A DNA stretch of 41,788 nucleotides from Phycicoccus flavus (lineage in GTDB: Bacteria > Actinomycetota > Actinomycetes > Actinomycetales > Dermatophilaceae). Under the pieces are notes generated by a model. It saw only the letters and a program-made list of their open reading frames with translations. It was not told where the DNA came from and searched no databases. This document shows, one piece after another, positions 33,367 through 41,788 of this stretch. The stretch lies in the NCBI RefSeq assembly GCF_004025965.2, contig NZ_SAYU02000038.1, positions 1 to 41,788 of the forward strand, in the 5' to 3' direction. The number at the start of each line of letters is the position of its first letter. Position 1 is the stretch's first letter. Both the position numbers and the translations under genes were made by a program.

Positions 33367-35217
33367 TCAGTCGGTGATGACGACCGGGGTGCCGTTCGCG
33401 GTGAGCCTCCAGTCGACCGAGAAGAAGCTCGGCGGGTCGATCTGGCCCTGGGCGCTCACCCAGTCGATGAGCAGCTGACGGATCTCGACCTGCCGGTTGT
33501 AGACCACCGGGGCGTCCTTGACGTGCGGGAAGTTGCCGCCGCCGGACTGCCGGTAGTTGTTGATGGCGATGACGAACGAGTCGCCGGCGGCCACCGGCGC
33601 CCCGCCGTAGGCGAGTCCGGTGATCCGCGACCCGGGGGCGGCGGCGATGTCGATGTCGTAGGTGAGGTCGGCGTCGAGGCCGCCCATGATGTCGTAGTTG
33701 TAGTCCGGCGTGCCGTTGGGCGCGGTCGGGGTGACGGCGTTGGTCACCTGGTCCGGGGTGAACGGTCCGGCCGAGGAGACCTGCCGGAAGTAGGTCGCCG
33801 ACTTCTCCAGGTAGTCCTTGACCTGGGCGCCCGTGAGCGTGACGCCGATGAGCGTGTTGTCGTAGATGTACAGGCCGGCGACGTCGCGGACGGTGACCTC
33901 GCCCGCAGGGATCGCGGCGTCCTTGTTGAACGGCGCCGCGATGGACAGGACCGGGGTCCCCTCCTGCGGGGTGCCGGCCAGGGCGTCCTTGACCGCCTGC
34001 GCCTGCACGAGGTTGATGAAGTCCATCGCCGCCGTGTCCTCGTAGCGCGAGGTCGCGGCCGACATCGCCTGGGTGCAGGTGCCGATGACGGAGTTCACGT
34101 AGGCCAGCACCTTCTCGTGCGCCGGCCGGACGAGGGCGGCCACCTGCGCGTCCTCCGGGACGGTGTTGGCGTTGAGCACGGTCGCGCCGGCCGAGGCCAC
34201 CGACCAGCGGCCGCGGACCTTGACCAGGTCGAGGTCCATGACGCTCACCCGCATGCCCCAGTACAGCGGCTCGCTGAGCAGGACGTCCTTGCCGGTGACC
34301 TTGTTCGTCACGAAGCGCTGCGGGATCTCGACGTGCGCGTGCCCGACGAGGATCGCGTCGATGTCCGCGACCTCCTCGGCCAGCTGCTGGCTCGCGTTCT
34401 CCGGGTAGGGCAGGGCGTCGCCGTAGCTCGAGGACGGGGTCGCGCCGGAGTGGCAGGAGACGACGACGACGTCGGCGCCCCCGGCCTTCATCCGCGGCAC
34501 CATGACCTTCGCCTGCTCGACGATGCCGGGGAAGCGCACCTTGCCTTCGACGTTCGCGGCGTCCCAGATGGCGACGCCGGGGGTGACCAGGCCGAGGATG
34601 CCGACCGTGACCGTCTTGTCGTTGGGGATCTTCACCCGCTTGAGGACGTAGGGCGGGAAGACCGGCTCACCGGTGTCCCAGTCCACCGAGTTCGCGGACA
34701 GCAGCGGGTGGTCGCACTGGTCCTCGAACGCCCGCAGGACGTCCATGCCGTAGTTGTACTCGTGGTTGCCGAGGGCGGCGGCGTCGTAGCCGAGGGCGTT
34801 CATCGCCGTGGCCATCGGGTGCTCCGCGCCCTCGGTGATCGGCTCGATCTTCGCGTAGTAGTACGCGAGCGGCGTGCCCTGGATGGTGTCGCCGGCGTCG
34901 AGGGTGAGGCAGGACGCGGCGCCGCGCTCCTCGCGGACGGCCTTGACGAGCGTGGCGGCCTTGGCGACGCCGATGTCGTTGCCGCTCCGGTCGTCGTACT
35001 CCTTGTTGCCGAAGTAGTCCCAGTTGTAGACGTGGCCGTGCAGGTCGGTGGTCCCGAGGACGGTGAGCCGGAACGGCTTGTCCGGGCCGGCCTTGGCCCC
35101 GGCGGAGCGGGGGGAGGTGGCGTGGGCGGGCTGGGCGGCGAAGAGGCCGGCGCCGCCGACGGCTGCCATCGTGAGGAGCTGTCGGCGGGACGCGGTGCTG
35201 TGGGTCGTGTCGGTCAC
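33367..35217 (-). CDS. Tat-exported 5'-nucleotidase / 2',3'-cyclic-nucleotide phosphodiesterase
   Basis: 616 aa. Twin-arginine signal SRRQLLTMAAVGGAGLFAA at 10-28 with cleavage likely after QPAHA. The calcineurin-like phosphoesterase domain carries TTDLHGHVYNWDY, LDAGDTIQG, GNHEYNYG, CHSGA and VGHAHVEIP, which bind two metals. The 5'-nucleotidase C-terminal domain follows from about 370, with the substrate-binding INNYRQSGGGNFP near the end. It would hydrolyse extracellular nucleotides or 2',3'-cyclic nucleotides for phosphate and nucleoside scavenging. GTG start with a -10-like TAGGGT 8 nt upstream. Confidence 0.93.
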   Translation of the reverse strand: MTDTTHSTASRRQLLTMAAVGGAGLFAAQPAHATSPRSAGAKAGPDKPFRLTVLGTTDLHGHVYNWDYFGNKEYDDRSGNDIGVAKAATLVKAVREERGAASCLTLDAGDTIQGTPLAYYYAKIEPITEGAEHPMATAMNALGYDAAALGNHEYNYGMDVLRAFEDQCDHPLLSANSVDWDTGEPVFPPYVLKRVKIPNDKTVTVGILGLVTPGVAIWDAANVEGKVRFPGIVEQAKVMVPRMKAGGADVVVVSCHSGATPSSSYGDALPYPENASQQLAEEVADIDAILVGHAHVEIPQRFVTNKVTGKDVLLSEPLYWGMRVSVMDLDLVKVRGRWSVASAGATVLNANTVPEDAQVAALVRPAHEKVLAYVNSVIGTCTQAMSAATSRYEDTAAMDFINLVQAQAVKDALAGTPQEGTPVLSIAAPFNKDAAIPAGEVTVRDVAGLYIYDNTLIGVTLTGAQVKDYLEKSATYFRQVSSAGPFTPDQVTNAVTPTAPNGTPDYNYDIMGGLDADLTYDIDIAAAPGSRITGLAYGGAPVAAGDSFVIAINNYRQSGGGNFPHVKDAPVVYNRQVEIRQLLIDWVSAQGQIDPPSFFSVDWRLTANGTPVVITD

Positions 35218-35225
35218 GGGGTGGG

Positions 35226-35231
35226 ACCCTA
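35226..35231 (-). promoter_or_regulatory. -10 element of the phosphoesterase gene
   Basis: TAGGGT on the minus strand, 8 nt before the GTG at 35217; leaderless or near-leaderless transcript inferred. Confidence 0.4.
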
Positions 35232-35306
35232 GCCCGGTCGACAGTCCTGCAGGTCACGGGCGTGTGACGGATCGTCGACGCGTCGGGGTCCGTCCTCAGC
35301 GTCCGC

Positions 35307-37073
35307 TCAGCGACGGCCGACGAACCACCGGCGGATGGTCGCGATGCGCTCCTGGACCTCGTCCCCGGTGGCCGCGGCGAGCTCGGGTCCGCCGCAGGTG
35401 CGCCGCAGCTCCAGGTGCACGGTGGCGTGCGCCGCCCCGGTCTTGCTCGCGTACGCCGCCACGAGCTTGTTCAGCTCCTTGCGCTGCGACGCCAGCGCCC
35501 GGTGGGCCGCCACCGGCGAGGGGCCGGCGGGCTCCGGGCGGGCGCCGCCGCTCCTGGCCTGCCGGGCCTGCCGTTCGCCGAGCAGCAGGGCCACCTGGTC
35601 CGGCTCCAGCAGCCCGGGCAGGCCGAGGTAGTCCTGCTCCTCCTCGGAGCCGGCCTCCGCGTGCTGGCCGTACTGCTTGGCGTCGAAGAGCACGTGGTCG
35701 AAGTGCGCGTCGGACTCCAGGGCCTCGAAGCGGGTGCCGTCCTCGGGCCCGAGCGCCTGCTCGGTCCTGTTCGCCGCGGCGAGCAGCCCCTCCTCCTCGG
35801 CCCAGATCGAGGCCTCTGACTCGGCGTCGGAGCGCCGGTCGAGGGCGTGGTCGCGCTCCTCCTCCATCGTGGCCGCCAGCCCGAGGATCACCGGGACCGA
35901 GGGGAGGAACACCGACGCCGTCTCGCCGCGCCGGCGGGCCCGCACGAAGCGGCCGACGGCCTGGGCGAAGAACAGCGGCGTCGAGGTCGAGGTCGCGTAG
36001 ACCCCGACCGCCAGCCGGGGCACGTCCACACCCTCGGACACCATCCGGACGGCGACCATCCAGCGCGACTCGTCGGCCGCGAACGACTCGATCCGGGCGC
36101 TGGCGCCGGCGTCGTCGGAGAGCACGACGGTGGCGGGCTCCCCGGTCACGGCCTCGAGGGTGCGGGCGTAGGCCCGGGCGGCGGTCCGGTTCGAGGCGAT
36201 GACGAGCCCGCCGGCGTCCGGCACGTGCCGGCGGACCTCGGTGAGGCGCCGGTCGGCCGCGGCGAGGACGGCGGGGATCCACTCCCCCTTGGGGTCCAGC
36301 GCGGTGCGCCAGGCGTGGGCGGTCTGGTCCTTGGTCAGGGGCTCGCCGAGCCGGGCCGCGACCTCGTCGCCGGCCTTGGTGCGCCAGCGCATCGCGCCGC
36401 CGTAGGCGAGGAAGAGCACCGGCCGCACGACCCCGTCGCGCAGCGCGGCCGAGTAGCCGTAGGTGTAGTCCGACGCCGAGCGCAGGATGCCGGCCTCGTC
36501 CATCTCGTAGCGGACGAACGGGATGGGGTGGGTGTCGGAGCGGAAGGGGGTCCCGGTGAGCGACAGGCGGCGGGTCGCGCCGCTGAACGCCTCCCGGATG
36601 CCGTCGCCCCACGAGCGGGAGTCCCCGCCGTGGTGGATCTCGTCGAGGACGACGAGGGTCGGGACGGTCTCGGTGCGGCGCCGGTGCAGGCCGGGGTTGG
36701 CGCCGACCTGGGCGTAGGTGAGCGCGACGCCGTCGTACTCGCCGGACTGGACGCCGACCGAGTTCGAGAACGACGGGTTGAGCTGGATGCCGACCCGGCC
36801 CGCGGCGTCGGCCCACTGGGTCTTCAGGTGCTCGGTCGGGGCGACGACGGTGACGGCCCGCACGACCCCGCGGTCGAGCAGCTCGGTGGCGATCCGCAGG
36901 GCGTACGTCGTCTTGCCGGCGCCCGGCGTGGCGACGGCCAGGAAGTCTCTCCGCTCGCCCTCCAGGTAGGCCGCGAGGGCCTCCTCCTGCCAGGCCCGCA
37001 GCTTCGCCGCGGTACCCCAGGCGGCCCGCTCGGGATAGGCGGGGGGCAGGTGGCCGGCGGCGGAGGTACTCAT
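35307..37073 (-). CDS. superfamily 2 DNA/RNA helicase (DEIH box)
   Basis: 588 aa. Walker A TPGAGKT at 49-55, VVAPTEHLKTQW, DEIH box (LVVLDEIHHGGDS), motif III LTGTPFRSD, then the second RecA domain with GLVIASNRTAARAYA, VRMVSEGVDVPRL and motif VI QAVGRFVRARR. This is the layout of type-III-restriction-like or XPB-like helicases. The C-terminal 180 aa are acidic then helical and not assigned. It stands alone, with no methylase or nuclease next to it, so a repair or RNA role is likelier than restriction. ATG 37073; TATCGT lies 11 nt upstream. Confidence 0.9.
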   Translation of the reverse strand: MSTSAAGHLPPAYPERAAWGTAAKLRAWQEEALAAYLEGERRDFLAVATPGAGKTTYALRIATELLDRGVVRAVTVVAPTEHLKTQWADAAGRVGIQLNPSFSNSVGVQSGEYDGVALTYAQVGANPGLHRRRTETVPTLVVLDEIHHGGDSRSWGDGIREAFSGATRRLSLTGTPFRSDTHPIPFVRYEMDEAGILRSASDYTYGYSAALRDGVVRPVLFLAYGGAMRWRTKAGDEVAARLGEPLTKDQTAHAWRTALDPKGEWIPAVLAAADRRLTEVRRHVPDAGGLVIASNRTAARAYARTLEAVTGEPATVVLSDDAGASARIESFAADESRWMVAVRMVSEGVDVPRLAVGVYATSTSTPLFFAQAVGRFVRARRRGETASVFLPSVPVILGLAATMEEERDHALDRRSDAESEASIWAEEEGLLAAANRTEQALGPEDGTRFEALESDAHFDHVLFDAKQYGQHAEAGSEEEQDYLGLPGLLEPDQVALLLGERQARQARSGGARPEPAGPSPVAAHRALASQRKELNKLVAAYASKTGAAHATVHLELRRTCGGPELAAATGDEVQERIATIRRWFVGRR

Positions 37074-37111
37074 GGGCGGACGCCACGATATGCGGCCGGT
37101 CGGCGACATGC

Positions 37112-37144
37112 CGAAGGCCCCGGCGGAACTCGCCGGGGCCCTCG
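37112..37144 (-). terminator. hairpin terminator of the metalloprotease gene
   Basis: GGCCCCGGCG (37116-37125) pairs with CGCCGGGGCC (37131-37140) over a 5-nt loop, extended by CGA/TCG outside one mismatch. It lies about 40 bp past the protease stop on the minus strand and upstream of the helicase, insulating the two. Confidence 0.6.
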
Positions 37145-37181
37145 GGACGTGCTAGTGGACGACGTCGTCGCCGACCGGAGG

Positions 37182-38159
37182 TCAGCTCGCGCGGTAGGTG
37201 ACCCAGGCGCTCTGCATCCGGGTCGTCTGGCCGGCGGAGAACCGGTCCATGCACGAGTCGTAGGTGTAGTCCATGAAGTTGTGGATCGGGTCCAGGCCGG
37301 CCGAGCGGGCGCAGGAGTCACGGCCCGTCGGGCAGGCGTAGGCCGGGGAGGCCTCGGCCGGGGTGTCGTCGACGTAGTCGCCCTTGCCGTTGCACCCGCC
37401 CTGGAAGGTGTGGTAGAGCCCGAGCCAGTGACCGACCTCGTGGGTGCCGGTGTCGCCCTGGTTGTAGTTCGCCGCGCTGCCGTTCGGGAGGCTCTCGTCG
37501 AGGAGGACGACGCCGTCCATCGGGTCGACCGTCGACTTCGGGAAGGTCGCCCAGCCGAGGAGGCTGTCGCCGAGGTCCGCGGTGTACACGTTGAGGGCGT
37601 TCTTGCCGCCCTTGTGCAGCGCGGTCTTCATCTCGCGCTCGGCCGTGGAGCCGTTGGTGATGCCGTTGTACCAGCTCGGGTTGTTGGTCGTGTCGGTGGA
37701 GACGAGCGAGAAGGTGAACTGGCTGTTGCCGTAGGCGCTGTTGAGCACGCTGATCTGCGCGCTGATCTCCGAGGAGGACAGCTGGCCCTTGGCGCCGTCG
37801 GTGATGGTGTGCCAGTAGACCGGGATCGTCGCGCCGGCGAACGTCCCGCCACCGCCGCCGCCGCCCGGCTTGCCCCTCGTCGCGACCGCGCCGCTCTCGG
37901 TGACGCGCACGCCCTTGGCCTTCATGGCCTGCGTGAGGGCGCGGTCCATGGCCGCGGCCTTGGCGTCGCTGAGCTCGTGGGGGTCCCGACGCTCGCCCGC
38001 GGAGCGACCGCCGACGGCGTCCGTGTGCGTGACGCACTCGGCGGCGGCGACCGAGTCCACGCCGGCGGTCGGCACGGCCTGGGCGGAGGTGATCGGGAGG
38101 GCGACCCCCGCGGCGCCCAGGGTGAGGGCGGCGAGGGTGGAGAGGCTGCGTGAACGCAT
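37182..38159 (-). CDS. secreted M43-type zinc metalloprotease
   Basis: 325 aa. Signal peptide 1-28 (LPITSAQA), a propeptide to about residue 97, a seven-glycine run, then the protease domain. The zinc site [11 protein letters not shown] covers 240-250 and the Met-turn is [11 protein letters not shown] with Met296, as in pappalysin-type (M43) metzincins. The segment [12 protein letters not shown] and paired cysteines (256, 276, 283, 302) fit the family's disulfides. The GAAAGG ribosome-binding site is about 5 nt before ATG 38159. Substrates unknown. Its leader is about 50 nt from a TATGTT -10. Confidence 0.93.
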   Translation of the reverse strand: MRSRSLSTLAALTLGAAGVALPITSAQAVPTAGVDSVAAAECVTHTDAVGGRSAGERRDPHELSDAKAAAMDRALTQAMKAKGVRVTESGAVATRGKPGGGGGGGTFAGATIPVYWHTITDGAKGQLSSSEISAQISVLNSAYGNSQFTFSLVSTDTTNNPSWYNGITNGSTAEREMKTALHKGGKNALNVYTADLGDSLLGWATFPKSTVDPMDGVVLLDESLPNGSAANYNQGDTGTHEVGHWLGLYHTFQGGCNGKGDYVDDTPAEASPAYACPTGRDSCARSAGLDPIHNFMDYTYDSCMDRFSAGQTTRMQSAWVTYRAS

Positions 38160-38213
38160 GACGACCTTTCGAGGGGTGGTCCGGCCCGCACCGTCGCGGT
38201 GCGGCTCCACGGC

Positions 38214-38219
38214 AACATA
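38214..38219 (-). promoter_or_regulatory. -10 element of the metalloprotease gene
   Basis: TATGTT on the minus strand about 54 nt before the ATG. Close to a bank of phased repeats at 38250-38290, which would lie just upstream of this promoter. Confidence 0.4.
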
Positions 38220-38249
38220 GGGCGTGGGTGGTCAGCCCTGGGTCCCGTT

Positions 38250-38290
38250 CGGGCAAAGAAGCGGTAAGCCGGGCAAAGGCCGCGTAAAGC
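38250..38290. repeat. tandem 20-bp repeat with helically phased AAAG motifs
   Basis: Two near copies, 38250-38269 and 38270-38290, both beginning CGGGCAAAG and ending with GTAAGC or GTAAAGC. The AAAG/TAAG cores end at 38258, 38268, 38278 and 38289, that is every 10-11 bp on one helix face. It lies between the divergent metalloprotease and HTH_42 genes. Likely a binding site for a multimeric activator such as an OmpR/PhoB-type regulator. Confidence 0.5.
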
Positions 38291-38334
38291 ACCGCCGGGG
38301 TGACCGGGGCCGGCCGGTGTGCCACCCTGCCCGC

Positions 38335-39441
38335 GTGGGCGGACTCGCGGTGACCCGGCCCCAGGCGCTGGCCTGGCGGCTCGCGCGGCACCTCCTCGAC
38401 CCCGTCGGGGACGCCTCTGTGGTCGAGGTCGTCCGGCGGCTCGGCGCCGTGCCGACGATGGACGGGGCGAAGGCGGAGCTCGCCGTGCGGACGCGCCGCC
38501 GCGACTCCGCGCCGGGCGAGCTCGCGGCCGCCGTCGACGCCGGTGACCTCGTCCAGGTCTTCGCCTTCCGCGGGGCCGTCCACGTGCTCGCGCCCGACGA
38601 CGCCGGCGCCTACCTCGCGCTGCGCGGCGCGGGACGGCAGTGGGAGCTGAGGAGCTGGCAGGAGCACTACCGGCTCGGCCCCGCCGACTGGCCGCCCCTG
38701 CTCGACGCCGTCCACGACGCGCTGGCGGACGGGCCGCTGACCCTCCCCGAGCTCGGGGCCGCCGTCACCCGTCACCGCCGCTTCCGGCACCTCCGGCCCA
38801 CCTTCGAGGACGGCGCGGGCACGCTGATGAAGCCGCTCACCTGGCAGGGCGCGATGGGCTTCGGTCCGCGGCGGGCGGGACGGCCGACGTTTCAGCGGCT
38901 CGACCGGGCGACGGGCTGGGCCGGGATCTGGGACGTGGAGGAGGCCGGCCGGTACTGCGTCACGGCCTACCTCGGGGCCTACGGGCCCGCGACCGCGCAG
39001 CACGTGCGGTCCTGGCTCGGCGGCGGGCTCTCCGCCGGGAGCCGCCGCATCGAGCGCTGGCTCGACGAGGTGTCCGACCGGCTGGTCACGGTCGAGGTGG
39101 GGGGCGAGCCGGCGCTGGTCCTGGCGGAGCACGCCGACGCCCTGGCCCGCGCCGAGCCGTCGGAGGCGGTGCGCCTGCTGCCCGGGCACGACCAGTGGGT
39201 CATGGGGCCGGGCACCAAGGACGAGCACGTCGTGCCGCCCGGACTGCGGCAGGCCGTGACCCGCAAGGCGGACCTCGTCGTCGTCGGTGGCGTCGTCCGC
39301 GGGACGTGGGCGGTGCGCGGCGGGTCGCTCGTCGTCACCTGGGGGCCGGACGGCGGTCGGGCACCCGAGGACGCGCTGGCGGAGCAGGTGGAGCGGCTGT
39401 CCGGGCTGCTGGACCGGCCGCTGACCCTGTCCGTGGAGTGA
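38335..39441 (+). CDS. winged-helix DNA-binding protein, HTH_42 (AlkZ/YcaQ superfamily)
   Basis: 368 aa. Matches the HTH_42 winged-helix family by its opening LAWRLARHLLDPVG, the LVQVFAFRGAVHVLAPDDAGAYL segment, and a C-terminal LLPGHDQWVMGPG ... WAVRGGSLVVTWG. The superfamily includes the AlkZ and YcaQ DNA glycosylases; the catalytic QxD/QxQ motif is not evident, so this is probably one of the uncharacterised actinobacterial members. GTG 38335 has CACCCT 6 nt upstream. Convergent with the secreted hydrolase (12 bp). Confidence 0.85.
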   Translation: MGGLAVTRPQALAWRLARHLLDPVGDASVVEVVRRLGAVPTMDGAKAELAVRTRRRDSAPGELAAAVDAGDLVQVFAFRGAVHVLAPDDAGAYLALRGAGRQWELRSWQEHYRLGPADWPPLLDAVHDALADGPLTLPELGAAVTRHRRFRHLRPTFEDGAGTLMKPLTWQGAMGFGPRRAGRPTFQRLDRATGWAGIWDVEEAGRYCVTAYLGAYGPATAQHVRSWLGGGLSAGSRRIERWLDEVSDRLVTVEVGGEPALVLAEHADALARAEPSEAVRLLPGHDQWVMGPGTKDEHVVPPGLRQAVTRKADLVVVGGVVRGTWAVRGGSLVVTWGPDGGRAPEDALAEQVERLSGLLDRPLTLSVE

Positions 39442-39453
39442 CGGGCTCCCGCG

Positions 39454-41082
39454 TCAGCGGGCCCGCGCGGGGCGCAGCACGGTCGGCGCGGTCGACGGCT
39501 CGTACACGGGCCAGCTGGCCGCGACCGCGTCCTGGAGGTCGGCGTAGCGGCGCTGGGTCACCGGGCGGCCCCGGACGGCGTCGGTGGCGAAGTCGACCAT
39601 CCGGGCCCGGACGCGCGCGATGATTGCGTCGCCCCACTGCACCTCCGAGTGCGGGCCGCGGACGAGGAACAGCTGCGCGTCGTCGCCCGCGCGCCGGTGG
39701 GCGTCGTAGACCGAGAAGGTGCCGTCGGGCAGGTCGTCCCACAGGCCCTTGACGTTGAGGACGGCCGGCCACCGGCCGATGCTCGCGAGGGGCTCGGAGG
39801 TGGGGTACCGCATGATGTGGTTGCGCAGCGCGCCGGCGGCGATGGAGGGCAGCAGGCCGGGCGCGCCGTACGAGCCCGGGCTGTAGATGGCCGAGAGCAT
39901 GATCGCGCCCCGGACGTTCTCGTGGCCCCACGGCGCGTGGCACGGGGCGCCGGGCTCGTCGTAGCGGCACCAGCGCGCGGTGTTGGCCCACATCGCGAAC
40001 TCGGTGGTCTCCGAGCCCTGGCTCGACCCGCCGAGGACCGTCGGGACGGTGCGCGCCTCCTGCGCCGTGGGGATGAGGGCCCGGGCGGCCGCCGTCCCCG
40101 CGCGCTCGGCGCCGTCCGGTCCGAGCACCCGCAGGCCGTCGCCGTCGTCGAGCGCGTCGAGGAGCCGGAGCATGTCCAGGCCCTGGTTGAGCAGGTCGTC
40201 GGGGGTCCGCCCCCCGGAGATGCCGTGGCCGCGCTTGTCGACGGTGAGGACGTCGAAGCCGGCCCGCCACATCGTGTCGAGGTAGCCGCGCCAGACGTGC
40301 GCGCCGAGCCCCTCCCCGCGGGCGGCGGTGTTGTAGACGTAGCGGCCGTCGGCGGTGCGCACGTACGTGGGGTCGCGCGGGTCGTCGGTGGCGGTGGTCT
40401 CGACCGTCCGCCCGCCGATGAGGACGACGAGGGCCCGCTGGCGCGACCCGTCCGGACCGCGGACGCCGGCGCCCCGGAGGTACCAGCCGCGCAGGTGGGT
40501 GTCGGCGGTCTCGCCGCGCACCAGTCGGTCGTAGGGGTCCGCGGGGACGGCCAGGTCGAGGGTCCAGGTGCTGTCCTCGGCGGCGGCGATCGGCTCGGCG
40601 TAGGGCGCCTGGGCGAAGTAGGCGGGGCGGCGGATGTCGGCGAGGTCGACGTCGGGGGCGAACGGGTCGATGAGCCCGACCGGGTCCTTGGTGCCCGTCT
40701 TGCGGAACGAGCTCGGGACGTACGCGGCGGCGGCGGCCTCGGCCGCGCAGGGACCGGCGGCCCGGCACGCCTCCAGCGCCGCGACGGCGGCCGGGAAGGT
40801 CGCCCGGTCGATGCGGGGGTCCTCACCCTTGGCGGCGTCCACCCGGGGGATCTCGCGGATCGGGACGCAGACGACCTCGCCACCCTGCTGACGGACGCGG
40901 TAGCCGGTGAGCTCGCCGTTCTGGGGGTAGCCGACCTGCGCCACGCAGTCGGTGGGCGGCATGGTGCGGGTCTCGTCCGGCAGGTCCCGCGCACCCGCGG
41001 GCGCCGCGGTCCCGGCCGCCAGCACCCCCGCCGCCAGCAGGGCGAGCGCCCCTGCGGCCCGTCCGCTCCACGCACCGGTCAT
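39454..41082 (-). CDS. secreted alpha/beta hydrolase
   Basis: 542 aa. Sec signal peptide 1-31 (ALALLAAGVLAAGTAAPAGA). The hydrolase core has VVLIGGRTVE, FDVLTVDKRGHGISGGR, a nucleophile elbow LGGSSQGSETTEF with Ser near residue 353, and a late LVRGPHSEVQWGD with the likely catalytic His. About 150 N-terminal residues precede the core and hold several cysteines. It could be an esterase, peptidase or lipase. The AGGGAGG ribosome-binding site is 5-6 nt before ATG 41082, which was preferred to an upstream in-frame start lacking a signal peptide. Confidence 0.87.
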   Translation of the reverse strand: MTGAWSGRAAGALALLAAGVLAAGTAAPAGARDLPDETRTMPPTDCVAQVGYPQNGELTGYRVRQQGGEVVCVPIREIPRVDAAKGEDPRIDRATFPAAVAALEACRAAGPCAAEAAAAAYVPSSFRKTGTKDPVGLIDPFAPDVDLADIRRPAYFAQAPYAEPIAAAEDSTWTLDLAVPADPYDRLVRGETADTHLRGWYLRGAGVRGPDGSRQRALVVLIGGRTVETTATDDPRDPTYVRTADGRYVYNTAARGEGLGAHVWRGYLDTMWRAGFDVLTVDKRGHGISGGRTPDDLLNQGLDMLRLLDALDDGDGLRVLGPDGAERAGTAAARALIPTAQEARTVPTVLGGSSQGSETTEFAMWANTARWCRYDEPGAPCHAPWGHENVRGAIMLSAIYSPGSYGAPGLLPSIAAGALRNHIMRYPTSEPLASIGRWPAVLNVKGLWDDLPDGTFSVYDAHRRAGDDAQLFLVRGPHSEVQWGDAIIARVRARMVDFATDAVRGRPVTQRRYADLQDAVAASWPVYEPSTAPTVLRPARAR

Positions 41083-41196
41083 GTCGGCCTCCCTCGACGT
41101 CGCTGGCGGACATCCTGGCAGCGGCACGACGTCGTCGGGGGTCTGCGCGACACCCGGATCCACGGCGCGCGTCGGCGTCGCGCCGCGGTGGCCGGC

Positions 41197-41520
41197 TCAG
41201 TCGTCGCCGCCGTCCTGCGGGGCGCGCAGGCCCTCGTAGATCTCCTTGCAGGTGGGGCAGACCGGGAAGCGGTCGGGGTTGCGGCCCGGGATCCAGACCT
41301 TGCCGCACAGGGCGGTGACCGGCTCGCCGGTGACCGCGCTCTCGACGATCTTCTCCTTGCGGACGTAGTGCGCGAACCGCTCGTGGTCGCCGGGCTCGGC
41401 GACCTCGGGGACGGTCTCGGTGCGCTCGAGCACCGCCGTCTGGGTCTGCGGCCCGTCGGGACCGTCCGGGCCGCCCGGCGCTCCGGGGGCGTTCGGGTCC
41501 TGGGGCGTCGTCTCGCTCAT
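41197..41520 (-). CDS. DUF3039 family protein
   Basis: 107 aa. A Pro/Gly-rich tail of about 40 residues is followed by the highly conserved actinobacterial DUF3039 domain: DHERFAHYVRKEKIVESAV, VTALCGKVWIPGRNPDRFP and VCPTCKEIYEGL. The three cysteines (CGK and CPTC) suggest a zinc ribbon. Function unknown; soluble. A -10-like TAGGCT lies 6 nt before the ATG, so translation is probably leaderless. Confidence 0.93.
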   Translation of the reverse strand: MSETTPQDPNAPGAPGGPDGPDGPQTQTAVLERTETVPEVAEPGDHERFAHYVRKEKIVESAVTGEPVTALCGKVWIPGRNPDRFPVCPTCKEIYEGLRAPQDGGDD

Positions 41521-41526
41521 GGCTCC

Positions 41527-41532
41527 AGCCTA
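41527..41532 (-). promoter_or_regulatory. -10 element of leaderless DUF3039 gene
   Basis: TAGGCT on the minus strand with 6 nt to ATG 41520. Confidence 0.5.
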
Positions 41533-41569
41533 CGTCGGGGCGCCCGGCACGCTCCGGGCCCGACGGGGC

Positions 41570-41788
41570 TCAGTTCTGCTCGGGGTCCTTGGGGAACCAG
41601 GCGACCCAGCGCAGCGGCTCGGGCTGGCGGCGCAGCACCCGGCGCCAGAGGCCGGCCGGGCTGTCGGTGAAGACGTCCTCGTGCTCGGACTCCACGACGT
41701 ACCAGGACCCGGTGTCGATCTCCCCCTCGAGCTGGCCGGGCGACCAGCCGGCGTAGCCCGCGAAGATGCGCAGGCCCGCGACCTCGGG
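41570..41788 (-). CDS. YqgE/AlgH family protein (partial, N-terminus outside window)
   Basis: The last 72 codons of a UPF0301 (YqgE/AlgH) protein. Diagnostic segments are LRIFAGYAGWSPGQLEGEI, SWYVVESEHEDVFTD, GLWRRVLRRQ and the C-terminal WFPKDPEQN. The family is widespread and its function is unclear; AlgH was first linked to alginate regulation in Pseudomonas. Upstream of DUF3039 on the same strand, with 49 bp between. Confidence 0.92.
   Translation of the reverse strand, partial: PEVAGLRIFAGYAGWSPGQLEGEIDTGSWYVVESEHEDVFTDSPAGLWRRVLRRQPEPLRWVAWFPKDPEQN

Noticed and set aside
35307-37073. Helicase as part of a restriction or anti-phage defence system
   Set aside because: No methyltransferase, nuclease or other defence gene is adjacent; neighbours are an exported phosphoesterase and a secreted protease.

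Overview
The window is very GC-rich and comes from an actinobacterium, most likely a Micrococcales-type actinomycete. Supporting signs are the ClpS-DUF2017 and MurI-Rv1339 gene pairs, a DUF3039 protein, a DUF2510/RDD membrane protein, frequent GTG starts, ATGA/GTGA stop-start overlaps, and many genes whose start codon lies 6-8 nt after a -10-like hexamer (probable leaderless mRNAs). Species cannot be read from the sequence. No tRNA, rRNA, CRISPR array, insertion sequence or integrase was seen.

Region 1 (1-1654, minus): a partial Rv1339-like metallo-beta-lactamase hydrolase and glutamate racemase murI. Region 2 (1775-17918, plus): fourteen densely packed, mostly overlapping genes for a surface glycan. 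They comprise a PglK/MsbA-type ABC exporter, a GT2, a hexapeptide acyltransferase, an NDP-sugar epimerase, a CgeB-like transferase, a GT-B-like protein, a CMP-nonulosonate synthetase (neuA-like), a CBS-NeuB-SAF-TIM-barrel fusion, three GT4 enzymes, two tandem Gmd-like dehydratases and a polyprenyl-phosphate sugar-1-phosphate transferase. A Wzc-like tyrosine autokinase (17961-19382, minus) faces them. I infer a lipid-linked glycan containing a nonulosonic acid and GDP-6-deoxyhexose-derived residues, built on undecaprenyl phosphate and flipped by the ABC exporter. No Wzy polymerase, Wzx flippase or ligase is visible.

Region 3 (19517-21946): a nucleotidyltransferase plus PqqD-like pair (plus), then VanZ-like, DUF2017 and clpS (minus). 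In Mycobacterium tuberculosis clpS-DUF2017 and murI-Rv1339 lie in one short conserved block. Here the glycan locus sits between the two halves, both still on the minus strand.

Region 4 (22023-33353): a dispersed tyrosine/homogentisate catabolism set: hmgA, fahA preceded by an uncharacterised partner, hpd, and a divergent Lrp/AsnC regulator. Among these lie a DinB2-type Y-family polymerase with an isoleucine steric gate, small proteins, a secreted GH9 cellulase with a strong downstream hairpin, and an ankyrin/RDD pair.

Region 5 (33367-41788): Tat-exported 5'-nucleotidase-family phosphoesterase, SF2 helicase, secreted M43-type metalloprotease, HTH_42 winged-helix protein, secreted alpha/beta hydrolase, DUF3039 protein and a partial YqgE/AlgH protein. 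There is no gene-free stretch longer than about 300 bases.
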